Of a DNA stretch of 64,000 nt, positions 16,919 through 24,954 are shown piece by piece. The position numbers were made by a program, and so were the translations under genes. The notes below the pieces were generated by a model. The model was not told where the DNA came from, ran no database searches, and was given only the letters and a program-made list of their open reading frames with translations. The first letter of the stretch is position 1, and each line of letters opens with the position of its first letter. The stretch is from Algoriphagus sp. (GTDB taxonomy: Bacteria > Bacteroidota > Bacteroidia > Cytophagales > Cyclobacteriaceae): assembly GCA_029945945.1 (NCBI GenBank), contig JAQSDM010000004.1:62001-126000 (forward strand), given 5' to 3'.

Positions 16919-17389
16919 ATGACCAGAGAAGAGACAGTAGACTATCATATCAAAAGTGCTTGGCATGCGATTTCCAGAATGTACAATCAGCAAGCCGCTG
17001 AGGAAGGATTCACGACTGCTATTGGATTTGTGTTGATCAACATCAATTCAAAAGAAGGAACACCGGCTACCAAAATTGCTCCATTGATTGGTTTGGAGAC
17101 GAGAAGCTTAACCCGAATGCTGAAAACGATGGAGGAAAAAGGCCTGATTTTTAAAAGTCCTGATCCAATAGACAAGCGCTCGGTTCGAATTTTTCTGACA
17201 GAAGAAGGAAAGCGAAAAAAAGAAAGATCAGTCAACACCATTAGAGAATTCAATGAGCAAGTTCGGGAAGTCGTTTCTCAGGAAGAACTGGATGTCTTCT
17301 TCGGGGTGTTTGGAAAGATCCAGCAAGTGATTGATCAGGTGCAGGCCGAAAAAGGTGCAGGAATAGATAAGCCCATATTTGAAATATAA
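16919..17389 (+). CDS. MarR family transcriptional regulator
   Basis: A 156-residue winged-helix regulator. The wHTH region (about residues 30-95) has the recognition helix ETRSLTRMLKTMEEKGL and the wing DKRSVRIFLTEEGK, the classical MarR D-x-R wing motif. It is the first gene of a run with fadN-, fadA- and fadE-like genes, so it most likely senses an acyl-CoA or fatty acid and controls beta-oxidation. Two ATGCATGCAT palindromes precede it. Spacing to the next gene is 50 bp, including a short GGCC-cgaaa-GGCC hairpin too weak to call a terminator. Confidence 0.88.
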   Translation: MTREETVDYHIKSAWHAISRMYNQQAAEEGFTTAIGFVLININSKEGTPATKIAPLIGLETRSLTRMLKTMEEKGLIFKSPDPIDKRSVRIFLTEEGKRKKERSVNTIREFNEQVREVVSQEELDVFFGVFGKIQQVIDQVQAEKGAGIDKPIFEI

Positions 17390-17439
17390 ACCACAAAGGC
17401 CCGAAAGGCCGATTTTAAGACTATCAAAAACCCAAAGAA

Positions 17440-19845
17440 ATGAACAGAACCATTAAAAAAGTAGCCATTCTAGGCTCGGGAGTAATGGGATCCAGAATTG
17501 CCTGCCACTTCGCCAACATCGGAGTTCAGGTGCTTTTGCTGGACATTGTGCCTTTTGACCTTTCTGAAGAAGAGGTGAAGAAAGGAATGACCAAGGAACA
17601 TCCTGCGGTCAGAAACCGGATTGTAAATACGGCTCTTCAGAACACGCTGAAATCAAATCCATCGGCGATCTATGAGAAATCTTTTGCGACACGAATTACA
17701 ACCGGAAATTTTGACGACGATCTTCCCAAAATAAAAGACTATGACTGGGTCATGGAAGTGGTAGTGGAGAGACTCGACATCAAGCAGTCACTCTACGAGA
17801 AAGTAGAAAAATACAGGAAACCGGGAACGCTGATCACCTCCAATACTTCGGGAATCCCAATGCACATGATGTGCGAAGGAAGAAGCGAGGACTTTCAGGT
17901 GAATTTTGCGGGAACACACTTTTTCAATCCTCCGAGATATCTGAGATTGTTAGAAATCATCCCCGGTCCTAAAACCAATCCGGAAATCATTGAATTCCTG
18001 ATGGAATACGGCGATAAATTCCTGGGTAAGGAAACGGTGCTTTGCAAGGACACGCCTGCATTCATTGCCAACAGAATCGGAGTATACGCGATCATTTCTG
18101 GCATGCATGCCATCGAGAAAATGGGTCTGAGTGTATCTGAAGTGGATAAACTCACCGGACCGATTATCGGCCGTGCAAAGTCAGCTACATTCCGCACTAT
18201 GGATGTGGTCGGTCTCGATACCACGGTCAATGTTGCGAATAACCTTTACAAAGCTCTTCCGCATGACGAGTCACGAGACAAGTTTAAGCTTCCTCAAATC
18301 GTCGAAGTACTTTACAATAACAAATGGTTTGGAGACAAAACCGGACAGGGCTATTTCAAGATGATCCGTCATAAAGACGGAACGAAAGAACTGAAAGAGC
18401 TTGATCTGAAAACCTTCGAATACAAGGAAGTTGAAAAACCAAAATTCAAAGCTCTTGAAGCTTCCAAAGAAATAGAAGATCTGAGAAAGCGGATCAAATT
18501 CCTGGTGAATTTTGACGACCGTGCGGGGGAATTTTACCGCGCATCTTTCTACGATCTTTTCAAATATTGCTCAAACAGAATCCCTGAGATTTCGGACGAA
18601 TTGTACCGAATCGATCAAGCAGTTTCTGCCGGTTTTGGCTGGGAACTCGGACCGTTTGAAACGTGGGATGTTTTGGGTGTAAAAGAAACTGTAGCCAAAA
18701 TGGAAGCAGCTGGCGAAAAAGCAGCTGCTTGGGTCCACGAGATGCTTTCCGCAGGTCATGAATCCTTCTACAAAGTGGACGGAGGAAGAAAGCTTTATTA
18801 CGACATTCCAAGCAAATCCTATCTGGAGATTCCTGGCGCACAAAAATTTATTATCCTTGACACGCTGAAGGCTGCCGGAAAGAAAATCTGGGGCAATGCC
18901 GGAGCGACTGTTTACGACATGGGCGATGATGTGATCGGATTGGAATTTCACACCAAAATGAACTCCATGGGTGCCGAAGTGATCGAAGGAATCAATACGG
19001 CAATTGGCATGGCTGAAAAGTCATACAAAGGCCTGGTGATCGGTAATGAAGGAGGAAATTTTTCTGCAGGAGCCAATCTTGCGATGCTTTTCATGTTTGC
19101 CGGAGATCAGGATTTCGATGAGATCAATATGATGATCGCTCAGTTTCAAAATACCATGATGCGTGCACGATTCTCCTCTGTTCCGGTGGTGGTCGCTCCG
19201 CATAATATGGCTTTGGGTGGCGGTTGCGAACTTTCATTGCACTCCGATCATGTTCAGGCACATGCCGAATTGTACATGGGTTTGGTGGAAGTCGGAGTAG
19301 GTCTGATTCCTGCCGGCGGCGGTACTAAAGAAATGACCCTGAGATTCTCCAACAGCATCATAGCAGGTGACGTGGAAGTAAATCAACTCCAGGAATATTT
19401 CATGAATATCGCAACTGCGAAAGTTTCAACTTCCGCTGAGGAGGCGAGAGCTTTGGGTTATTTGAGAGTGAAGGACGGAATTTCCCTGAACAGAAAGAGA
19501 CAGCTTGCAGATGCAAAAGCGAAGGTTTTGGCTTTGCACGAAGCGGGCTATACTCAGCCGATTCAGCAGACGAATATCAAAGTATTGGGAAAATCATCTT
19601 TGGCACTTTTCGAAGCAGGAATCACCGGAATGCAATACGGGGCTTATATCTCTGAGCACGATGCGAAAATTGCCAGAAAGCTGGCTTGGGTGATGTCTGG
19701 AGGGGATTTATCTTCTCCAACAGAAGTGTCTGAGCAGTACTTGCTGGACTTGGAACGTGAAGCGTTTCTGAGTTTGACAGGAGAGCAAAAGACCCTGGAG
19801 AGAATCCACAGTATTTTGTTCAAAGGTAAGCCGCTGAGGAATTGA
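17440..19845 (+). CDS. Bifunctional 3-hydroxyacyl-CoA dehydrogenase / enoyl-CoA hydratase (FadN type)
   Basis: Two middle steps of fatty-acid beta-oxidation in one chain of 801 residues. The order is dehydrogenase first: NAD-binding GSGVMG at 12-17 and the HADH C-terminal domain to about 440; the crotonase domain follows, with oxyanion-hole segments GGNFSAGANL (about 538) and GGGCE (593-597). This N-HADH/C-ECH order matches B. subtilis FadN and is the reverse of E. coli FadB. It is transcribed with the MarR gene, thiolase and acyl-CoA dehydrogenase. Confidence 0.92.
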   Translation: MNRTIKKVAILGSGVMGSRIACHFANIGVQVLLLDIVPFDLSEEEVKKGMTKEHPAVRNRIVNTALQNTLKSNPSAIYEKSFATRITTGNFDDDLPKIKDYDWVMEVVVERLDIKQSLYEKVEKYRKPGTLITSNTSGIPMHMMCEGRSEDFQVNFAGTHFFNPPRYLRLLEIIPGPKTNPEIIEFLMEYGDKFLGKETVLCKDTPAFIANRIGVYAIISGMHAIEKMGLSVSEVDKLTGPIIGRAKSATFRTMDVVGLDTTVNVANNLYKALPHDESRDKFKLPQIVEVLYNNKWFGDKTGQGYFKMIRHKDGTKELKELDLKTFEYKEVEKPKFKALEASKEIEDLRKRIKFLVNFDDRAGEFYRASFYDLFKYCSNRIPEISDELYRIDQAVSAGFGWELGPFETWDVLGVKETVAKMEAAGEKAAAWVHEMLSAGHESFYKVDGGRKLYYDIPSKSYLEIPGAQKFIILDTLKAAGKKIWGNAGATVYDMGDDVIGLEFHTKMNSMGAEVIEGINTAIGMAEKSYKGLVIGNEGGNFSAGANLAMLFMFAGDQDFDEINMMIAQFQNTMMRARFSSVPVVVAPHNMALGGGCELSLHSDHVQAHAELYMGLVEVGVGLIPAGGGTKEMTLRFSNSIIAGDVEVNQLQEYFMNIATAKVSTSAEEARALGYLRVKDGISLNRKRQLADAKAKVLALHEAGYTQPIQQTNIKVLGKSSLALFEAGITGMQYGAYISEHDAKIARKLAWVMSGGDLSSPTEVSEQYLLDLEREAFLSLTGEQKTLERIHSILFKGKPLRN

Positions 19846-19846
19846 T

Positions 19847-19909
19847 GTACCGGGTATCAAATACAATGTACCAAGTAACTCAATAACCAATAACCAAAAA
19901 CTAATACAA
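19847..19909 (+). repeat. 7-nt-phased degenerate repeat between fadN- and fadA-like genes
   Basis: The spacer divides into nine consecutive 7-nt units running from the fadN stop to just before the thioase start. Early units are GTAnCAA-like (such as GTACCAA); later ones become AATAACC (twice in a row). No hairpin or ORF explains it. It is the first of three heptad-phased spacers in the window. Confidence 0.55.
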
Positions 19910-19912
19910 AAC

Positions 19913-21088
19913 ATGGAAGCATATATAATCAACGGATATAGATCAGCAGTAGGGAAATCAAAAAGAGGCGGATTCAGATTCTACCGGCCGGATGACCTGG
20001 CGGCTGATGTCATCAAACATCTGATAGCAAACACCCCGGGTCTTGAAGCCAAAATGGTGGATGATCTCATCGTGGGAAATGCCGTTCCGGAAGCGGAGCA
20101 AGGCATGCAAATGGGCAGGATGATTTCACTTCTGGCGCTCGGAATCGATAATCCTGGTTTCATCATCAACAGATATTGCGGTTCCGGACTGGAAGCTATT
20201 GCTTTGGCTGTCGGCAAAATCAAAGCAGGGATGGCCGATTGCATCATCGCCGGAGGGACAGAGTCTATGTCACTTGTTCCGATGATGGGATACAAGACAG
20301 CTCTTAATTATAAAATCGCCACCCAACACCCATCCTATTACATCAGCATGGGATTGACGGCTGAGGAGCTTGCCAAAGATTACAGCATCACTCGCGAGGA
20401 GGCTGATGCTTTCTCGGTGAGATCCCATGATAAAGCCCTGGCAGCTATTGCCTCTGGCAAATTCAAAGATCAAATTGTTCCGGTGGAAGTTGAAGAAACT
20501 TACTTGGACGAAAAAGGCAAAAAGAAAACCCGGAAATACATAGTCGATACCGACGAAGGACCTCGTGCAGGGACGACCTTGGAAGGGTTGGCAGCGTTGA
20601 AGCCGGCTTTCAAAAACGGAGGACAAGTCACTGCGGGTAACTCGTCTCAAACTTCAGACGGAGCGTCTTTCGTGGTCGTAATGTCTGAAAGATTGATGAA
20701 ATCTCTGAGTCTTGAACCTATCGCACGATTGATGGCATACAGCGTAGCCGGCGTGGATCCAAGAATAATGGGAATTGGCCCGAAAGAAGCTGTTCCAAAA
20801 GCTTTGAAGCAAGCAGGATTATCTCTGAACGACATCGATCTGATTGAGTTGAATGAAGCTTTCGCAGCTCAGGGACTTGCCGTCATGAAATCATTGGACA
20901 TGAATCCTGACATCGTCAATGTAAACGGTGGGGCAGTTGCGCTGGGTCACCCGCTGGGATGTACCGGAGCAAAGCTTTCTGTGCAGATTTTCAACGAGCT
21001 CCGTGCCCAAAACAAAAAGTACGGCCTTGTGACTGCATGCGTCGGCGGCGGTCAGGGCGTGGCTGGAGTCTACGAATTACTGAAATGA
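19913..21088 (+). CDS. fadA: Acetyl-CoA acyltransferase (thiolase, beta-oxidation)
   Basis: Thiolytic cleavage of 3-ketoacyl-CoA, the last step of beta-oxidation. In 391 residues the nucleophilic cysteine is Cys89 in RYCGSGL, and the C-terminal thiolase motifs NGGAVALGHPLGCTGA (active-site His) and CVGGGQG (second catalytic Cys) are complete. It lies between fadN- and fadE-like genes, in the same MarR-led run; the flanking spacers both carry 7-nt-phased repeats. Confidence 0.93.
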   Translation: MEAYIINGYRSAVGKSKRGGFRFYRPDDLAADVIKHLIANTPGLEAKMVDDLIVGNAVPEAEQGMQMGRMISLLALGIDNPGFIINRYCGSGLEAIALAVGKIKAGMADCIIAGGTESMSLVPMMGYKTALNYKIATQHPSYYISMGLTAEELAKDYSITREEADAFSVRSHDKALAAIASGKFKDQIVPVEVEETYLDEKGKKKTRKYIVDTDEGPRAGTTLEGLAALKPAFKNGGQVTAGNSSQTSDGASFVVVMSERLMKSLSLEPIARLMAYSVAGVDPRIMGIGPKEAVPKALKQAGLSLNDIDLIELNEAFAAQGLAVMKSLDMNPDIVNVNGGAVALGHPLGCTGAKLSVQIFNELRAQNKKYGLVTACVGGGQGVAGVYELLK

Positions 21089-21094
21089 TAAAAC

Positions 21095-21173
21095 TTCAAC
21101 ATTCTATGTTCCTTATTCGATATTCATCATTCAAAAAATATCGAACGACGAAAAACGAATTCTGAATATTTAA
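21095..21173 (+). repeat. 7-nt-phased TTC / GAA repeat between fadA- and fadE-like genes
   Basis: TTC occurs at 21095, 21102, 21109, 21116, 21123 and 21130, exactly every 7 nt (six units). GAA, its complement, then occurs at 21143, 21150, 21157 and 21164, again exactly every 7 nt. The array is therefore an inverted, phase-locked structure in a 109-bp spacer with no coding capacity. Confidence 0.72.
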
Positions 21174-21197
21174 CCGAACTCAAATAACGAAACACAT

Positions 21198-22991
21198 ATG
21201 GCAACTATCACAAAATCCATTCAAGGGGGCGAATTCCTAGTCAGAGAGACCCCTGCACAGGATATTTTTATACCTGAGCAGTTTAATGAGGAGCAAAAAA
21301 TGATGGCTCAGGCTTGTCAGGATTTTATCGATACGGAGATCACTCCAAGGATCGATGAGATAGACAGCATGAAAAATCCAGACCTTGTCCCTTCAATTTT
21401 TAAGAAAGCAGGAGAACTCGGCCTATTGGGAATCGCCGTTCCGGAAGAGTACGGAGGAATGGGAATGAGTTTCAATACCTCCATGCTGATTGCAGATATC
21501 ATTGGAGCAGCTGGATCTTTCTCCACCACGTATGGTGCGCATACAGGGATCGGAACTTTGCCGATTCTCTATTATGGTACCGAAGACCAAAAGCAAAAAT
21601 ATCTTCCCAAGCTTGCCACCGGCGAATGGGCAGCTTGCTACTGCTTAACAGAGCCGGATGCAGGATCTGATGCCAATAGCGGAAAAACAAAAGCAACGCT
21701 TTCGGCAGATGGCAAGCATTACATGATCACCGGTCAGAAGATGTGGATTTCCAATGCCGGATTTGCCGATCTGTTTATTGTGTTTGCCAAAATCGAAAAC
21801 GATAAAAACCTCACTGCATTCATTATCGAGAAAACCTTCGGGGGAATCACCATGAATGAAGAAGAGAAAAAGATGGGTATCAAAGGATCTTCTACTCGTC
21901 AGGTTTTCTTTAACGATTGCCCTGTACCGGTAGAAAATATGCTTTCAGACCGTCAGAATGGTTTCAAAATCGCCGTCAATATTCTGAATATCGGACGTGT
22001 TAAACTCGGTGCCGGTGTTTTGGGAGGTGTGCGTACAGTAACTACTCATGCGATCAAGTACTCCACTGAGCGAAAGCAGTTTGGTGTGAGCATCAATACT
22101 TTCGGAGCTGTGAAAGCCAAATTGGCGGAAATGGCATTGCGAACCTACGTAACAGAATCACTCTGCTACCGTGCAGGTCAGGACATTGAGGATCGGATGA
22201 ATACTTTTATTTCCGAAGGAATGAACGAATCCGAAGCAAAACTGAAAGGAGTGGAAGCTTTCGCGATTGAATGCGCGATTGCGAAAATCCACGGCTCTGA
22301 AGTCCTCGACTATGTAGTGGATCAGGGTGTGCAAGTCTATGGAGGTATGGGTTATTCTGCCGAAGCTCCGATGGAAAGAGCATACCGCGATGCTCGTATT
22401 TCCAGAATCTACGAAGGCACAAATGAAATCAACCGAATGCTGATGGTTGGAATGCTGCTAAAGCGGGCGATGAAAGGTGAGGTCAATATTTTCGAGCCGG
22501 CAATGGCCGTTTCAAAAGAGTTGACTTCGGTTCCTTCTTTCGAGACAATCGATACTTCTGAGCTTTTCGCAGCGGAAAAAGAAGTGCTGAAAAAGCTCAA
22601 AAAAGTATTCCTGATGGTAGGTGGCAAAGCAGCAATGGCGCTTCAGGATAAAATCGAAGACGAGCAGGAAGTGATGATGAATCTGGCTGACGTGATGATC
22701 GAGATCTATGCTTCAGAATCTGCGATTCTCAGAACCGAGAAATTGGTAAGCCTGAGAGGCGAAGCAGCTTGCGCAAATCAAATCGCCATGGCGCAGGTTT
22801 ATTTGACCGAAGCGGTGGACAAAATCAATGCGGCAGCAAAGGAAGCCATCGCGAGTTTTACGAGCGGAGACGAGCAGAAAGTCATGTTGATGGGACTGAA
22901 GCGATTTACCAAAGCTGACCTGGTCAACACCAAAGAACTGAGAAGAGGAATAGCAGATTACATGATTGCTCAGGGTAAATACCCATTTTAA
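21198..22991 (+). CDS. Acyl-CoA dehydrogenase (long-chain, FadE/VLCAD-like)
   Basis: FAD-dependent first step of beta-oxidation. At 597 residues it is longer than the 380-residue short-chain type; the ACAD core spans about residues 20-410 and contains CYCLTEPDAGSDA (flavin site), GGMGYS and the C-terminal YEGTNEINR (about 405-413). The remaining 180 residues resemble the helical extension of VLCAD/ACAD9. It closes the MarR-led operon and is followed by a terminator. Confidence 0.9.
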   Translation: MATITKSIQGGEFLVRETPAQDIFIPEQFNEEQKMMAQACQDFIDTEITPRIDEIDSMKNPDLVPSIFKKAGELGLLGIAVPEEYGGMGMSFNTSMLIADIIGAAGSFSTTYGAHTGIGTLPILYYGTEDQKQKYLPKLATGEWAACYCLTEPDAGSDANSGKTKATLSADGKHYMITGQKMWISNAGFADLFIVFAKIENDKNLTAFIIEKTFGGITMNEEEKKMGIKGSSTRQVFFNDCPVPVENMLSDRQNGFKIAVNILNIGRVKLGAGVLGGVRTVTTHAIKYSTERKQFGVSINTFGAVKAKLAEMALRTYVTESLCYRAGQDIEDRMNTFISEGMNESEAKLKGVEAFAIECAIAKIHGSEVLDYVVDQGVQVYGGMGYSAEAPMERAYRDARISRIYEGTNEINRMLMVGMLLKRAMKGEVNIFEPAMAVSKELTSVPSFETIDTSELFAAEKEVLKKLKKVFLMVGGKAAMALQDKIEDEQEVMMNLADVMIEIYASESAILRTEKLVSLRGEAACANQIAMAQVYLTEAVDKINAAAKEAIASFTSGDEQKVMLMGLKRFTKADLVNTKELRRGIADYMIAQGKYPF

Positions 22992-23015
22992 TTCAGAGAT
23001 AGTTTGAGTACCAAG

Positions 23016-23050
23016 GCCTCCGATTTTGAATGCGATCGGAGGCTTTTTTA
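23016..23050 (+). terminator. Rho-independent terminator of the beta-oxidation operon
   Basis: 9-bp perfect stem GCCTCCGAT/ATCGGAGGC (23016-23024 and 23035-23043), 10-nt loop, then six T. It is 25 bp after the acyl-CoA dehydrogenase stop. Confidence 0.88.
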
Positions 23051-23139
23051 TGTTTATCAATTTTAGAAAATGAATCTTAAGACTTACTTTTCAAAAATGA
23101 AGGCAGTTTCATTACCTTTTAATTTCAAATGGAATTATC

Positions 23140-24876
23140 ATGATCCGGACCCTTCTTCTTTTGTTTTTTGCGATGCAGACATTTTCTCTGCTTCAGGCTC
23201 AGCAACAAACCTATTGCAACCCAATCAACCTGGACTATGGCTATACGCCGATCCCAAATTTCAGCGAATGGGGTCGACATCGCGCCACAGCAGATCCGGT
23301 AATTGTGAATTTCAAAGGAAACTTTATCCTCTTCAGCACCAATCAATGGGGCTATTGGACGAGCCCGGATATGTCCAATTGGACATTTCACTCCCGTCTT
23401 TTTCTCAATCCCTGGAACAAAGTCTACGACGAACTATGCGCTCCGGCTGTCGGAATTGTGGGCGATACGGTGATCGTGATGGGTTCCACTTATGAGAAGG
23501 ACTTTACGATTTGGATGAGTACGGATCCATTGGCCAACGAGTGGAAACCGCTTGTTGAAAAGTTTGAAATCGGTGGCTGGGACCCGGATTTTTTCACCGA
23601 CGATGATGGCCGACTTTACATGTACAACGGAAGCTCAAACCGATACCCACTCTACGGAGTCGAGCTAAACCGCGAAACGATGGAACCTATTGGCACCAGA
23701 AAAGAAATGTACCTCCTCGAACCTGACCGATATGGATGGCAGCGATTCGGGGAGCATATGGACAATACGTTCCTGGATCCTTTTATGGAAGGAGCGCACA
23801 TGACCAAGCACAATGGTAAATATTACCTCCAATACGGAGCGCCGGGAACCGAATTCAGCGGCTATTCCGATGGAGTTGTAGTGGGAAATTCTCCTTTGGG
23901 ACCGTTTACTCCCCAGTCAGATCCGCTAAGTATGAAGCTCGGAGGATTTGCAAGAGGGGCCGGACATGGGGCAACTTTCCAGGACAATAATCAGAATTAC
24001 TGGCATGTGAGTACGATTATGATTTCGGTGAAAAACACTTTTGAGCGGAGACTGGGAATCTGGCCCGCCGGGTTTGATAAAGACGATGTGATGTGGTCCA
24101 ATACGGCTTTTGGAGATTATCCTCATTATTTGCCGGGTTCGGCCAAAGCGGGAGCTTTCACCGGCTGGATGCTGCTCAATTATGATAAGCCCCTGCAGGT
24201 TTCTTCCACTTTGGGAAATTACGCTGCCAATAAAGCCAATGACGAAGATCTGAAAACCTATTGGAGCGCGGAAACCGGAAATCCAGGCGAGTGGATCCAA
24301 TCAGACTTGGGTAAAGTAAGTACCGTCAATGCCATTCAGATTAATTATGCAGATCAGGATGTGGCCGATGACCGTCTCGGAAAGCGAACAGACCAATATC
24401 ATCAATACAAGCTTCATTATTCCCTGGATGGAAAGAAGTGGAAAGTGCTGGTGGACAAAAGCACCAACAAAACAGATGTGCCGCATGAGTATGTCGAGCT
24501 GGCAGAACCGGTTCAGGCACGATACATCAAGCTGGAAAATATCCATATGCCAACAGGGAAATTTGCGCTGAGCGGATTCCGAGTTTTCGGAAATGGAAAT
24601 GGAAAAGCCCCGGAAAAAGTAAAACAATTCATGGTTTTCCGGACCGAAAAAGACAAACGAAGTGCCTTCATCAAATGGAGTCCGTCGAACGATGCCTACG
24701 CGTACAATATTTCCTACGGCATTGCTCCGGATAAACTCTACACCACCATAATGGTCCACGGCAACAACGAATACTGGCTAAAGACTCTGGACCGAATGAA
24801 AACCTATTATTTCACCATCGAAGCAATTAACGAAAACGGCGTAAGTGAGCGTTTTGAGGTAGGCAAGATTGAATAG
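23140..24876 (+). CDS. Glycoside hydrolase family 43 protein with discoidin (F5/8C) and FN3 domains, secreted
   Basis: A 578-residue exported enzyme: signal peptide ending LLQAQ (about residue 21), a GH43 five-bladed propeller (about 25-340), an F5/8 type C discoidin-like domain (about 345-475, ending ARYIKLEN ... GFRVFGNG) and a C-terminal FN3 domain (about 485-575). GH43 catalytic acids fit Asp52 (TADPV), Asp148 or Asp150 (GGWDPD) and Glu217 (FMEGAH). Likely an arabinofuranosidase, xylosidase or galactanase; the exact substrate is open. The start at 23140 is chosen because it begins the signal peptide directly. Confidence 0.87.
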   Translation: MIRTLLLLFFAMQTFSLLQAQQQTYCNPINLDYGYTPIPNFSEWGRHRATADPVIVNFKGNFILFSTNQWGYWTSPDMSNWTFHSRLFLNPWNKVYDELCAPAVGIVGDTVIVMGSTYEKDFTIWMSTDPLANEWKPLVEKFEIGGWDPDFFTDDDGRLYMYNGSSNRYPLYGVELNRETMEPIGTRKEMYLLEPDRYGWQRFGEHMDNTFLDPFMEGAHMTKHNGKYYLQYGAPGTEFSGYSDGVVVGNSPLGPFTPQSDPLSMKLGGFARGAGHGATFQDNNQNYWHVSTIMISVKNTFERRLGIWPAGFDKDDVMWSNTAFGDYPHYLPGSAKAGAFTGWMLLNYDKPLQVSSTLGNYAANKANDEDLKTYWSAETGNPGEWIQSDLGKVSTVNAIQINYADQDVADDRLGKRTDQYHQYKLHYSLDGKKWKVLVDKSTNKTDVPHEYVELAEPVQARYIKLENIHMPTGKFALSGFRVFGNGNGKAPEKVKQFMVFRTEKDKRSAFIKWSPSNDAYAYNISYGIAPDKLYTTIMVHGNNEYWLKTLDRMKTYYFTIEAINENGVSERFEVGKIE

Positions 24877-24888
24877 AAGATTTCAAGA

Positions 24889-24928
24889 AAAAAGGGATGA
24901 TTGTTGAATTCAACAATCATCCCTTTTT
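24889..24928. terminator. Bidirectional terminator between GH43 and AsmA genes
   Basis: An 18-bp perfect stem with a 4-nt AATT loop; the arms end in A-runs and T-runs so each strand has a U-tract. The two flanking genes converge on it. Confidence 0.9.
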
Positions 24929-24954
24929 CACGAATTGGTTTTCCGAAGACTTGT

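Noticed and set aside
17390-17439. GGCC-cgaaa-GGCC hairpin after the MarR gene as a terminator
   Set aside because: Four-base stem and no good T-run; transcription into fadN is more likely to continue.
23070-23495. 141-residue plus-strand open frame at the start of the GH43 gene
   Set aside because: A different frame of the same region; the GH43 frame has the signal peptide and catalytic residues.
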